A stretch of DNA of 64,000 nt, taken from positions 1,680,078 to 1,744,077 of the forward strand of contig NZ_QAYG01000001.1 of the NCBI RefSeq assembly GCF_003053845.1, given 5' to 3'. A program made the translations under genes and the position numbers. The notes beneath the pieces were generated by a model. That model was not told the origin of the DNA and did not search any database. It saw only the letters and a list, made by a program, of their open reading frames with translations. This document shows positions 7,989-16,554 of the stretch, one piece after another; the stretch's first letter is position 1; the number at the start of each line of letters is the position of its first letter. The stretch is from Breoghania corrubedonensis (lineage in GTDB: Bacteria; Pseudomonadota; Alphaproteobacteria; Rhizobiales; Stappiaceae).

Positions 7989-10244
7989 ATGAGCACCCAT
8001 CTTGCCGAACCGATCCGTCAGACCTCATCCGCCTCCCGTACGAGCGCGGGTTTGCAGCCAGTACAGCTCGACATTACGGGCATGACCTGTGCGGCGTGCG
8101 CCGCACGCGTGGAGAAGGTGTTGAAGCGCGTTCCCGGTGTCGACAGCGCCAGCGTCAACCTGGCGATGGAACGCGCCGACGTCGCGTTCAACGACAACGT
8201 GAAGGTGGACGATCTCGTCGCGGCGGTGGAAAAGAGCGGCTATCACGCCTTTCCCCGCGCCGATGACATTGAAGCGCGCCGGGCGGAACGCGAGGAACGA
8301 GAACGCGACGCGGCGCGGGAAGAGCGGCACACCTTCGTCGTCCTCATCGTGTCCGCGCTGCTGTCCGCGCCGCTGGTCGGGCAGATGATCGCCATGGCGG
8401 CGGGCGCCTCGTTCCATCTGCCGCCGGTGGCGGAACTGATCCTGGCCGCTCCGGTACAGGTAATCGCCGGGACGCGGTTCTATCGCGGCGCCTTCAAGGC
8501 GCTTCGCGGCGGCAGCGCCAACATGGACGTGCTGGTGGCGCTCGGCACTTCGGCCGCCTTCTTCTATTCGCTCTACCACCTCGTCACTCTGGGCAACGCG
8601 GCGACCGGCCATCTCTATTTCGAGGCGTCCGCCGTCATCCTCACGCTTATCGTCTTCGGCAAGCTCTTGGAGGCGCGGGCGAAGCGCTCGACCACGGCCG
8701 CCGTGCGCTCGCTGATGGCGCTCAGGCCGGAAAGCGCCAACAGACTGACGGAAACGGGCACAGAGGTGGTGCCGGTTTCGCAGCTCAGGCTCGGCGATCT
8801 CGTGCTGGTCAAGCCGGGCGAGCGGGCGCCGGTGGACGGCACGATCCGCGAGGGAACGAGCGAGCTTGACGAGTCGCTCATCACTGGCGAGAGCCTGCCC
8901 GTCACGCGCACGACCGGCGACGAGATCACCGCCGGCACGATCAACGGCTCCGGCGCGCTCACCGTGGAAGCGACCGCGCTTGGCGAGGATACGACGCTGG
9001 CGCGCATCATCCGGCTTGTGGAAAACGCCCAGACCGGCAAGGCCCCCGTCCAGCGGCTGGTGGACAAGGTTTCCGCGATCTTCGTGCCCACCGTCGTCGG
9101 CATCGCCGCGCTCACCTTCGCCGTGTGGCTGGGTGTTGGCGGGGATTTCGAACATGCACTGATCGCCGCCGTCTCCGTGCTGGTGATCGCGTGTCCCTGC
9201 GCGCTGGGGCTCGCGACCCCCACGGCACTTGTCGCCGGCACCGGCGCCGCCGCGCGTTCGGGCATTCTGGTGAAGGACATTCAGGCGCTGGAAATTGCCG
9301 TCCATGTCGATACCGTCGTTTTCGACAAGACCGGCACGCTCACCGAAGGCCGGCCCGAAGTGACGGACATCAAGGCTTTCGACCACAATGCCGACCGCCT
9401 TCTGCGCATCGCGGCGTCCGCACAGTCGGCCAGCGAGCATCCGCTCGCTCACGCCATGGTGCGCGCGGCGCAGGACAAGGGACTTGAGCTCACCCGCCCG
9501 ACGAAATTCGAAGCGCGGATCGGGCGCGGGTTGGTCGCGGAGATCGCCGGCCAGCCCGTCGCCATCGGCAACGCGAAGCTGATGGACGAGCTCGGCATCG
9601 ACCATTTCACAGCCGACAACATGCGCCGCGATCTGGAGAACCAGGCCAAGACTTCCGTCATGGTGGCGGTCGCGGGGCGCACCGTCGGCGTCATCGCCAT
9701 GGCGGATCAGCCGCGCGAAGGTGTGGCGGACGCGCTCTCCCGTCTGAAGGCGATGGGCATCCGCACGCTGATGCTGACGGGCGACAGCCCGGCCGTGGCA
9801 CACGCCATCGCCGAAGGCATCGGTCTTGACGATGTTGAGGCGGGTGTCGCACCCGATGGGAAGGCGGCGCGCATCGAGGCGCTGCGGGCGGGCGGGGCGA
9901 CGGTCGCCATGGTCGGCGACGGGCTCAACGACGCGCCGGCGCTGGCTGCCGCCGATATCGGCATCGCCATGGGATCGGGAGCCGATGTCGCGCTGGAGAC
10001 GGCGGGCATCACGCTGATGCGCTCCGATCCGCGCATGGTGGCGGCCGCGCTGGAGGTTTCGCGCGCGACGGTGCGCAAGATCCGCCAGAACCTGTTCTGG
10101 GCGTTCATCTACAACGTCGTCGGCATCCCGCTTGCCGCCATCGGCTTCCTGTCGCCAGCGATCGCAGGCGCGGCGATGGCGATGAGCTCGGTATCGGTGG
10201 TGACGAATGCCGGGTTGCTCAGGCGCTGGAAGGCGAAGGTGTAG
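7989..10244 (+). CDS. copA: Copper-exporting P1B-type ATPase
   Basis: A 751-residue inner-membrane Cu(I)-exporting ATPase. One N-terminal heavy-metal-binding domain has GMTCAAC at residues 31-37. The transmembrane metal site is CPC at 402-404. The phosphorylated aspartate lies in DKTGTLTEG at about 446, the nucleotide-domain HP dipeptide in ASEHPLAHA, and the hinge in GDGLNDAPAL from about 643. The frame is open further upstream, but ATG 7989 is chosen because the CueR-type promoter lies inside that upstream stretch. The promoter implies induction by Cu(I)/Ag(I)/Au(I). A 190-bp inverted-repeat element follows the gene. The family call is firm; copper specificity is supported by both CPC and the promoter. 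Confidence 0.95.
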   Translation: MSTHLAEPIRQTSSASRTSAGLQPVQLDITGMTCAACAARVEKVLKRVPGVDSASVNLAMERADVAFNDNVKVDDLVAAVEKSGYHAFPRADDIEARRAEREERERDAAREERHTFVVLIVSALLSAPLVGQMIAMAAGASFHLPPVAELILAAPVQVIAGTRFYRGAFKALRGGSANMDVLVALGTSAAFFYSLYHLVTLGNAATGHLYFEASAVILTLIVFGKLLEARAKRSTTAAVRSLMALRPESANRLTETGTEVVPVSQLRLGDLVLVKPGERAPVDGTIREGTSELDESLITGESLPVTRTTGDEITAGTINGSGALTVEATALGEDTTLARIIRLVENAQTGKAPVQRLVDKVSAIFVPTVVGIAALTFAVWLGVGGDFEHALIAAVSVLVIACPCALGLATPTALVAGTGAAARSGILVKDIQALEIAVHVDTVVFDKTGTLTEGRPEVTDIKAFDHNADRLLRIAASAQSASEHPLAHAMVRAAQDKGLELTRPTKFEARIGRGLVAEIAGQPVAIGNAKLMDELGIDHFTADNMRRDLENQAKTSVMVAVAGRTVGVIAMADQPREGVADALSRLKAMGIRTLMLTGDSPAVAHAIAEGIGLDDVEAGVAPDGKAARIEALRAGGATVAMVGDGLNDAPALAAADIGIAMGSGADVALETAGITLMRSDPRMVAAALEVSRATVRKIRQNLFWAFIYNVVGIPLAAIGFLSPAIAGAAMAMSSVSVVTNAGLLRRWKAKV

Positions 10245-10272
10245 GGACGGGGAAGGAAGAGAGAAGGATTGT

Positions 10273-10462
10273 GGAGCGGCTTCGCCGCCGCTTCTTACGC
10301 TGGATTCCGGGTCTGGTCATGTGGCTTTCGCCGCAGACCGCCCGGAATGAGGAGCGTGTGGCGGAGTTGAAACCCACCCCTTCCTCCCTCATTCCGGACA
10401 AGTGAGGCAAAGCCGAACGCCGATCCGCAATCCAGCGCGACAAGCGGCGGCGAAGCCGCTCC
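10273..10462. repeat. 190-bp miniature inverted-repeat element
   Basis: The ends (starting GGAGCGGCTTCGCCGCCGCT at 10273 and the complementary end at 10462) form arms of about 41 bases with only about five mismatches. Inside are further ATTCCGG-type palindromes. No coding frame is convincing. It fills most of the 317-bp gap after copA and resembles a non-autonomous RIME/MITE-type element; it may also act as a terminator. Confidence 0.75.
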
Positions 10463-10561
10463 GTTCCTCTTCAGCGCGCCGTTTGCCTTTCCCCCGTTCC
10501 GTCCCCATCTAAGTCTCAATCCCGGCTACAATGCCCGCTCCGGCACGATGCGAGAGAGGCG

Positions 10562-10957
10562 ATGACGAACACCTATCCGCTCGAAGGCGAAATCCTCGGT
10601 CCCGACGACCCGTCGGGCCCGCGCGAGCGCGAGCGCCTGGACGGCAAGGCGGCACGCGTCCGAAAGTCGTTCTTCAAGACCTCGCGCAAGGCGCTCAGGC
10701 AGATCCCCTTCATGGAGGACGTTGTCGCCGCCTACTACTGCGCCTTCGATCCGGCGACGCCGGCGAAGGTGCGCGCCACGCTGATCGGTGCGCTGGCCTA
10801 TTTCGTGCTGCCGCTCGATGCGGTGCCCGACTTCATCCTCGGCATTGGCTTCGGCGATGACGCCACGGTGCTGATGGCCGCCATCTCGATGGTCGGCGCC
10901 CATATCCGCGAGGAACACCGCGAGGCCGCGCGCAAGGCGTTGGCGGACGTGGAGTAG
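10562..10957 (+). CDS. YkvA (DUF1232) family protein
   Basis: A 131-residue protein with a DUF1232/YkvA domain near residues 60-110. The signature is the hydrophobic hairpin around GALAYFVLPLDAVPDF with the following GFGDDATVL. The domain is usually a small membrane-associated unit of unknown function. The N-terminal 50 residues are charged and probably cytoplasmic. The start ATG 10562 follows GAGAGGCG. It stands alone between an inverted-repeat element and a REP hairpin, so context gives no functional hint. Confidence 0.85.
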   Translation: MTNTYPLEGEILGPDDPSGPRERERLDGKAARVRKSFFKTSRKALRQIPFMEDVVAAYYCAFDPATPAKVRATLIGALAYFVLPLDAVPDFILGIGFGDDATVLMAAISMVGAHIREEHREAARKALADVE

Positions 10958-11002
10958 GGCAAGCCCGGCCGGGAGGCGGAGAAGTGAGTGGGGGAGTGCG
11001 TG

Positions 11003-11048
11003 GCCCATCCTGAGGAGGCCGCGCAAGCGGCCGTCTCGAAGGATGGGC
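11003..11048. repeat. RIME/REP-like perfect hairpin element
   Basis: The outer arms GCCCATCC (11003-11010) and GGATGGGC (11041-11048) and the inner arms GGCCGC and GCGGCC around GCAA form a nested palindrome. The same consensus recurs at 25498-25540 in the opposite orientation and as a half unit at 23461-23482. It lies between convergent genes and could double as a terminator. Confidence 0.7.
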
Positions 11049-11073
11049 AGCTTGCCGCGGACCCGCTCCGCCC

Positions 11074-11280
11074 TCAATACTCCCCGAGCTTCGTCTCCGG
11101 CGAATAGTCTTCCCCCGGCACCTCCTTCGTCACCGCCTGGCCGCAGATGGTGCGGCCCTGGACGGCGTCGAAGGTCAGCGACGGCGAGCCGGACAGCTCC
11201 CAACCCTTGTTCAGGGCCGCGGTGACGCGGTGGCAGAAGGCGGAATCGTCCGGGCCGGTGATGAAGCGGTACAGTCTCAT
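11074..11280 (-). CDS. DUF1737 domain protein
   Basis: A 68-residue protein that is essentially one DUF1737 domain: it opens MRLYRFITGPDD and contains LNKGWELSGSPSLTFD. DUF1737 is a small alphaproteobacterial domain of unknown function, often found with metabolic enzymes. The start lies 15 bases downstream of the stop of the CitE-like lyase gene, so the two are almost certainly one operon. No catalytic residues can be named. Confidence 0.8.
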   Translation of the reverse strand: MRLYRFITGPDDSAFCHRVTAALNKGWELSGSPSLTFDAVQGRTICGQAVTKEVPGEDYSPETKLGEY

Positions 11281-11295
11281 GGTCGTGTCGCAATC

Positions 11296-12177
11296 CTATT
11301 GCGCGCGGGCCGCGATCGCGTCGGCGATGGCGACGGTGCGGCGCGCCATGTCCGCATGAAGGCGCTCCACCATCCGCCCGTCAAGCTGGATCGCGCCCTT
11401 GTCGGCGTTTTCCGGCAGGTCGAAGACGGCGATGATGGCCCGCGCCCGCTCGATCTCTTCTGCGCTTGCCGAAAACGCCGCATTGCACGGGCCGATCTGT
11501 TTCGGGTGGATCAGCGTCTTGCCGTCCATGCCGAGATCGACGCCCTGGCCGCATTCCGCGGCAAAGCCGTCCTCGTTGTTGAAGTCGTTGTAGACGCCGT
11601 CAATGATGTCGAGGCCGTTGGCGCGTGCCGCCGCAAGGCAAGTCATCAGCCACGGCAGCATCGGCGCCCGGCCCGCAACGAGCCGTGCGCCCGTCTCCTT
11701 GGCGAGATCGTTGGTGCCCATCACCAGAACGGCGAGGCGCGGGGAGGCGCCCTTCGCGGCGGCAGCGATCGCGCCGGCGTTGAGCATGGCGAGCGGGGTT
11801 TCCATCATCGCCCACAGCGCGGTCTTTTCCGGCGCGCCGGCCTGGCGCAGCAGATCCTCGATGCGGGCGAGATCCTCGGGAGAGGAGACCTTCGGGATCA
11901 GGATCGCATCGGGGGCGGCGGCGGCTGCCGCCGTCAGGTCCGCCTCGCCCCAGAGCGTCGACAGGCCGTTGATGCGCACCACCACCTCGCGCGGGCCGTA
12001 GCCGCCGGCCGTCACCGCCTCGCTCACCTGGGCCCGCGCCGTCTCCTTGGCATCGGGCGCAACCGCGTCCTCCAGATCGAAGATCAGGGCGTCGGCTGAA
12101 AGGCTGCGCGCCTTGTCGAGGGCGCGGGCGTTGGAGCCCGGCATGTAGAGCACCGAGCGGCGCGGTCGGAAGGTCAT
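11296..12177 (-). CDS. HpcH/HpaI aldolase, CitE-like CoA ester lyase
   Basis: A 293-residue TIM-barrel enzyme of the CitE/malyl-CoA lyase type. It starts RRSVLYMPGSNARALDKA and has the metal-site segments DALIFDLEDAVAP (near residue 33) and the later LVMGTNDLAKE. The family cleaves or forms acyl-CoA esters such as citramalyl-CoA or malyl-CoA, or acts as a thioesterase on them, with Mg2+. The frame is open to 12348, but ATG 12177 fits the family N-terminus. It is co-transcribed with the DUF1737 gene and divergent from the DUF3237 gene. The exact substrate is not resolved; no citrate lyase alpha or gamma gene is nearby, so true citrate lyase is unlikely. Confidence 0.85.
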   Translation of the reverse strand: MTFRPRRSVLYMPGSNARALDKARSLSADALIFDLEDAVAPDAKETARAQVSEAVTAGGYGPREVVVRINGLSTLWGEADLTAAAAAAPDAILIPKVSSPEDLARIEDLLRQAGAPEKTALWAMMETPLAMLNAGAIAAAAKGASPRLAVLVMGTNDLAKETGARLVAGRAPMLPWLMTCLAAARANGLDIIDGVYNDFNNEDGFAAECGQGVDLGMDGKTLIHPKQIGPCNAAFSASAEEIERARAIIAVFDLPENADKGAIQLDGRMVERLHADMARRTVAIADAIAARAQ

Positions 12178-12330
12178 GGGAAGTCCTCGTCGGGATCTGC
12201 TTGTTTCAAATGCCGTCGCGGAGATTAGCGGGCCGCTCCCGCCTTCGCCAGCCGACTTTCGCCACGAGGCGAACCGCGCGATAAGGGGGCATGACCGGCC
12301 GGGAGGGCCGGCATTCCCGGGAGGAAACCG

Positions 12331-12783
12331 ATGCTCGAACTTGCTCATCTCGCCGATCTAACCGTCGAACTCGGCCCGCCGCTGGAACTGGGCGATGCCC
12401 CGAAGGGGCGGCGGCGAATCATTCCGATCACGGGCGGCACCGTCTCCGGCGCGCGGCTTTCCGGCACGATCCTCTCCGGTGGCGCGGATTGGCAGACCGT
12501 CTTTGCCGACGGTTCGGCCGAACTCGACACGCGCTACATGATCGAGACCCATGACGGGGCGACCATCGACATCCGCAATTTCGGCTATCGGCATGGCCCG
12601 GCCGAGGTGATCGCCCGGCTTGCGCGTGGCGAAGAGGTGGACGCCGCCGAGTATTACATGCGCACCGCACCGCGCTTTGAAACCGGCGATGGGCGTTACG
12701 CATGGCTCAACCACACGCTCGTGGTCGGCACGGGCGCGCGGCAGAAGGCGTCGGTGACGCTGACATTCTACGAGGTGCTTTAG
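12331..12783 (+). CDS. DUF3237 (UPF0311) family protein
   Basis: A 150-residue protein that matches DUF3237 over its full length, with the family segments GRRRIIPITGGTVSG, DWQTVFADGSAELDTRYMI and WLNHTLVVGTGAR. The domain is a small beta-barrel-like fold of unknown biochemical role, often encoded near aromatic or hydroxy-acid catabolism genes. ATG 12331 is preceded by GGGAGG. It is divergent from the CitE-like lyase across about 150 bases. Confidence 0.85.
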   Translation: MLELAHLADLTVELGPPLELGDAPKGRRRIIPITGGTVSGARLSGTILSGGADWQTVFADGSAELDTRYMIETHDGATIDIRNFGYRHGPAEVIARLARGEEVDAAEYYMRTAPRFETGDGRYAWLNHTLVVGTGARQKASVTLTFYEVL

Positions 12784-12904
12784 GCGGCGGGGCCCGGCTG
12801 TCCGCCGGGGCTAGTGTTGGACTGCCAAACCCCGCCATGTCCCGCGCCCACCCGTGGGAGGATGCGAGAACGCTTGGTCGCGGACGCTTGCCTGTCGCAG
12901 GCGG

Positions 12905-13108
12905 TCAGCTTTTCGTCTTGAAGCCAAGGATCGTGTAGAGCGGGCACCAGCCGATAAGCGCGGTCACAAGCGGGATCACGCCAATCCAGCCGATCCACTT
13001 CCAGTCGATATCGACCGGGCCGGCGAGCGCAAAGGCGATCAGCGCGATGCCCACGACCACGCGTATGACGCGGTCAGCCGAACCCATGTTCGTGGAAATT
13101 CCTGCCAT
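12905..13108 (-). CDS. YgaP-like DUF2892 small membrane protein
   Basis: A 67-residue protein with two transmembrane helices and the DUF2892 pattern: NMGSADRVIRVVVGIALI in the first helix region, and a second helix ending TALIGWCPLYTILGFKTKS. The domain occurs alone or fused to rhodanese in YgaP. The ATG at 13108 is chosen because GGAGGAG lies nine bases before it. The longer upstream frame has no such signal. The 260-bp region before it toward 13369 is non-coding as far as I can see. Confidence 0.85.
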   Translation of the reverse strand: MAGISTNMGSADRVIRVVVGIALIAFALAGPVDIDWKWIGWIGVIPLVTALIGWCPLYTILGFKTKS

Positions 13109-13369
13109 TCGTTCAAACTCCTCCATTGGCCGGACACGGGAGGGGCCCGGCCTTTCGGCGGCGGGGCGCCGGACGATGCCGGCTCTCGTTGCGCCACACG
13201 TTCTAGATAGGGGATGCGACGGCGAGACGCTCCGCGACGTATAGACGCATTCGAATGAAGGAATATGAAATATCACTGGAAACCGTGTCCCGCTCATATG
13301 AGCGGCAAGCGTAGCCGCGCGCATGACTGTGATACGGTGTTGTGTTGCGGATTGTTCCGGCTGCCCGCC

Positions 13370-14365
13370 TTATTCGGCGGCTTCGGACACCTCGTCGGGC
13401 CGGTACCAGGTGTCCACCGTGACCGACCCGCCCGCAACGCGCGAGACGCACGGGCACATGTGCTCGCCGTCGGCCTGTTCCTCGGCGGAAAAGAACACGT
13501 CGCGATGGTCGATCACACCGTCACTGGCGAGCACCTTCACCTTGCACACGCCGCATTCGCCGCGCCGGCAATCGGACACCATGTCGATGCCGGCCGCTTC
13601 CAACGCCTCCAGCATCGAGCGGTTTTCGGGTACCCTCACCTCCACCCCCAGATTGGGAATCCTCACGGTGAACTCCTGCGGCGCGGCATGGCCGGAGGAG
13701 CCGAACGTCTCCGTGCGCAGGGATGCGGCGGGACGTCCGGTCCTCGCCCAAATCTTGCGCGCGGCCTCCAGCATGCCCATCGGTCCGCACAGGTAGAGAT
13801 CGCCGTCGCGCGAAAGCCGGCCGATCTCCTCGGCCAGATCGAGCGGCATGTCGTCGTCGGTCCGCACTTCCAGGTGTTCGCCCAGCGTTTCGCGCAATTC
13901 ATCGGCGAAGGCGAGGTCGGTGCGTGAACGGGCGGCATGGACGAGGCGGAAATCGGCGCCTCGGCGCTTCAGCGTCTGTGCCATGAAGTGGAGTGGCGTG
14001 ATGCCGATGCCGCCGGCGATCAGCAGGTATTGCGGGCGATCATAGTCGAGCGCGAAAAGGTTGTGCGGGTTGGATACGGTAATCCGGGCGCCTTCTGCCA
14101 GGCTCCACATGTAGCGCGAGCCGCCCCGGCTTTCCGGCTGCCTGCGAACCGCGATGCGGTAACGGCCGGGTTCAGGCGTGCCAACGAGCGAATAGCTGCG
14201 TGTGTCGGGCTGACCCGCGATCAGCACGGAAACGTTGATATGGCTGCCGGGCGCGTAGCTTTGCGCCTTGCCTGATGCGGGCGCGATCAGGAACTCGCGC
14301 ACCGTCGGCGTGATGTCGCGGACGCGTGTGACGACGGCGTCCTCCCAGTGAAGCTGAAATCGCAT
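13370..14365 (-). CDS. PDR/VanB-type ferredoxin reductase (oxygenase partner)
   Basis: A 331-residue class IA oxygenase reductase. The N-terminal FMN-binding barrel carries DTRSYSLVGTPE. The NAD(P)H domain has LLIAGGIGITPLHFM, and the C-terminal plant-type [2Fe-2S] domain has CRRGECGVCKVKV with a final cysteine in EHMCPC. It passes electrons from NAD(P)H through flavin and the iron-sulfur centre to a Rieske oxygenase. The partner is presumably the oxygenase encoded at 15256-16311, with the GntR regulator gene between them on the same strand. VanB and phthalate dioxygenase reductase are the closest named types; the substrate is unknown. Confidence 0.88.
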   Translation of the reverse strand: MRFQLHWEDAVVTRVRDITPTVREFLIAPASGKAQSYAPGSHINVSVLIAGQPDTRSYSLVGTPEPGRYRIAVRRQPESRGGSRYMWSLAEGARITVSNPHNLFALDYDRPQYLLIAGGIGITPLHFMAQTLKRRGADFRLVHAARSRTDLAFADELRETLGEHLEVRTDDDMPLDLAEEIGRLSRDGDLYLCGPMGMLEAARKIWARTGRPAASLRTETFGSSGHAAPQEFTVRIPNLGVEVRVPENRSMLEALEAAGIDMVSDCRRGECGVCKVKVLASDGVIDHRDVFFSAEEQADGEHMCPCVSRVAGGSVTVDTWYRPDEVSEAAE

Positions 14366-14482
14366 GACCGTCCTCCCAAACGGTGTTGATGATCGTGTGC
14401 GGCGCGGCGGTGGCCTGCATCCCTTCCCGCATTCACCCCGGTGATAGCGCCGACTTCGCGTGCTCCCGACGTCTCGGGTCCT

Positions 14483-15250
14483 TCACCCCGCCCCGTGCTG
14501 ACGGATCAGCGCCGCGCCGGGCACGAGCTGGAAAGAAGCCCGGTCGCGCAGCGCCAGGATCAGATTGCGCTTGGCGAGCCGCGCGTGTTCGCGCATCAGC
14601 GCTTCGGCCCGTCCTCCCTCGCGCGCCTCGATCGCCTCCACCACGCAGCGATGCTGGTCCTGGGCGATCGTGAGGATCTTCAAAGCCTCCGGGAGCACGG
14701 CCTGGGCCATCACGAAGCCGGAAGGCGAGGCGAAGGGCAGGGCGCTGGCGCGTTCCAGCTGGTGTGCCAGCACGGGGCTGTCGGCGGCGGCCAGGATCAT
14801 CTCGTGGAACTGCTCGTTGAGATCGACATAATCGGAGAAATCATCTTCCGACAGCTTGCCCCGGCCGATCAGCTCGTCGAGATCTGCAAGGCAGCGGTGG
14901 AAGGCGGAGAGCCCGATCGTGGTGACCCCGCGCTCGGCCGCAAAGCGTGCCGCGAGACCTTCAAGCGTGCCGCGCGTCTCGATCGCGTCGAAGATGTCGC
15001 GTTCGGTGAAGGCCTTGACGATGAAGCCGCCGGTGGGAAGCGCCTCCAGCAGGCCTTCCTCCTCCAGCCGCACCAGCGCCATGCGCAGTGGCGTGCGCGA
15101 AACGCCGAGCCGGTCGACGACGGAAAGTTCGGCGATGCGCTCGCCGCGCTTCAGCTCGCCGGAAAGGATCAGGTCGCGAAGCGCGAGCAGGGCCTTCACC
15201 GTCTGCGAGGTCGCCTTGCCCCGGGTCGCGTCCGCTTGCCCCGCCGCCAT
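14483..15250 (-). CDS. GntR family (FCD-type) transcriptional regulator
   Basis: A 255-residue regulator. The N-terminal winged helix-turn-helix contains ELSVVDRLGVSRTPLRMALV (about residues 41-60) followed by LPTGGFIVK. The C-terminal all-helical FCD ligand-binding domain has the metal-binding type pattern NEQFHEMI and later HRCVVEAIEAR. The start ATG 15250 lies five bases after the stop of the Rieske oxygenase gene, so they form one operon. It probably responds to the oxygenase substrate and binds the TGTATACA palindromes upstream of the operon, by analogy with VanR-like regulators; that is inference. Confidence 0.9.
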   Translation of the reverse strand: MAAGQADATRGKATSQTVKALLALRDLILSGELKRGERIAELSVVDRLGVSRTPLRMALVRLEEEGLLEALPTGGFIVKAFTERDIFDAIETRGTLEGLAARFAAERGVTTIGLSAFHRCLADLDELIGRGKLSEDDFSDYVDLNEQFHEMILAAADSPVLAHQLERASALPFASPSGFVMAQAVLPEALKILTIAQDQHRCVVEAIEAREGGRAEALMREHARLAKRNLILALRDRASFQLVPGAALIRQHGAG

Positions 15251-15255
15251 TTCCG

Positions 15256-16311
15256 CTACTCCGCCGCCTGCAGGGCCGGATCGGCCTCGTCGGCGATCAT
15301 CCTGTCGATCAGCCGGCGCGCCCACATGGACCCGGCATCGATGTTGAGATTGTAGATCTCGCGGTCCGGGTTCTCGTCGATGGCCTGCTGCTGCGCCTCA
15401 AGGATCAGCTCGTCCTCGCGGAAGATGGTGGAGACACCTTCGCGGAGCTGCGTGGTGAGCATCTGTTCGCTCAGCCGGTAGTTGCGCACGAAGGCCCAGT
15501 GATAGTGGCAGGTGCGGTCGGTTTCCGGTGTGATGGTGTTGAGCACGTAACCGTTGACGCCCTGGCTGCGGTCGCCTTCGGGCGCGCCGGTGCCGGCGGG
15601 CGCCACGCCCACGTCGATGGCGATGGTGCAGGGTGCCTCGAAGCGGATGATCTGCCAGCGGTCGACATCGCCGGGCTTGCCCAGCTGGCCGCGCCAGAAG
15701 GGCGGCGGCTCCACGCCTTCCATCCAGCGGGTGACGGTCGCGGTGCGGGTGCCGTGGGTCACGTCGAAGGGGCTTTCGGCCACCGCCTCGTTGCCGATGG
15801 AAGACGAATGCACGTAGGTTTCGTGCGTCAGGTCCATCAGGTTGTCGACGACCAGCCGGTAGTCGCACCTGACCTGGATGGTCTTGCCGTCACCGGCCCA
15901 TGCGGGATCGTGGTTCCAGTGCAGGTCGGGCACCAGCGCGGGATCGGCAAGCGCCGGGTCGCCGGGCCACACCCATATGAAGCGGTGACGCTCCACGATC
16001 GGGTAGGCGCGCACGCAGGCCGACGGGTTGATGGTTTCCTGCGAAGGCATGAAGGTGCAGCGGCCGTGGCCGTTGAATTTCAGGCCGTGATAGCCGCACA
16101 CGACCTCGTCACCCTCGATCCGTCCCTTCGACAGCGGCAGAAGCCGGTGCCAGCAGGCATCCTCGAGCGCGGCGGCCGTGCCGTCCGCCTTGCGGTAGAA
16201 CACCATGCGCTTGTTGCAGATGGTGCGTGCGAACAGCTCCCGCCGGATCTCGTGATCCCAGGCGACCGCGTACCAGGCATTGAGCGGAAACCGCTTTTCT
16301 CCCTCGGCCAT
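15256..16311 (-). CDS. Rieske aromatic-ring oxygenase / O-demethylase alpha subunit (VanA-like)
   Basis: A 351-residue oxygenase. The Rieske [2Fe-2S] site is C53-W-H55 and C72-G-Y-H75. The mononuclear iron site is in NLMDLTHETYVH with H163 and H168. The length, the lack of a beta subunit gene and the VanB-like reductase gene downstream place it with the VanA/phthalate-type homo-oligomeric oxygenases, which demethylate or hydroxylate aromatic acids. ATG 16311 has a strong GGAGG five bases upstream. It is the first gene of an operon with the GntR regulator and reductase. The substrate cannot be read from the sequence; vanillate is possible but untested. Confidence 0.88.
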   Translation of the reverse strand: MAEGEKRFPLNAWYAVAWDHEIRRELFARTICNKRMVFYRKADGTAAALEDACWHRLLPLSKGRIEGDEVVCGYHGLKFNGHGRCTFMPSQETINPSACVRAYPIVERHRFIWVWPGDPALADPALVPDLHWNHDPAWAGDGKTIQVRCDYRLVVDNLMDLTHETYVHSSSIGNEAVAESPFDVTHGTRTATVTRWMEGVEPPPFWRGQLGKPGDVDRWQIIRFEAPCTIAIDVGVAPAGTGAPEGDRSQGVNGYVLNTITPETDRTCHYHWAFVRNYRLSEQMLTTQLREGVSTIFREDELILEAQQQAIDENPDREIYNLNIDAGSMWARRLIDRMIADEADPALQAAE

Positions 16312-16345
16312 GAACTCCTCCCAAACTTCGATGGCATCCCATAAT

Positions 16346-16449
16346 TGTATACATACCGGACGCACGACGCAACGGCAAGTGCGGTCGGGAGGCTTCGATC
16401 AAGGGTGTCATGCGGCGTTTCGAGAGCTCTCGGGATGAGTATGTATACA
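16346..16449. promoter_or_regulatory. Twin TGTATACA palindromes upstream of the oxygenase operon
   Basis: TGTATACA occurs at 16346-16353, about 35 bases before the oxygenase ATG, and again within the perfect ATGTATACAT at 16441-16450, exactly 96 bases away. Between them is a 12-base palindrome, CGAGAGCTCTCG, at 16421-16432. FCD-type GntR proteins commonly bind such short T-G-T-A-T-A-C-A-like palindromes, so these are likely operators of the regulator encoded in the same operon. Confidence 0.6.
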
Positions 16450-16554
16450 TTTCGGCGCGCCGAGACGGTCGGACCCGCGATGCGGGGAGCGCGCGCGGGC
16501 GCACGCGGCATGAATGCCGGCGCGGACGGAAACCCGGCTGGCAATGCGCCCGGA

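Noticed and set aside
11296-12177. Citrate lyase beta subunit proper
   Set aside because: No alpha or gamma subunit or activation genes are nearby. A general CitE-like CoA ester lyase is the safer call.
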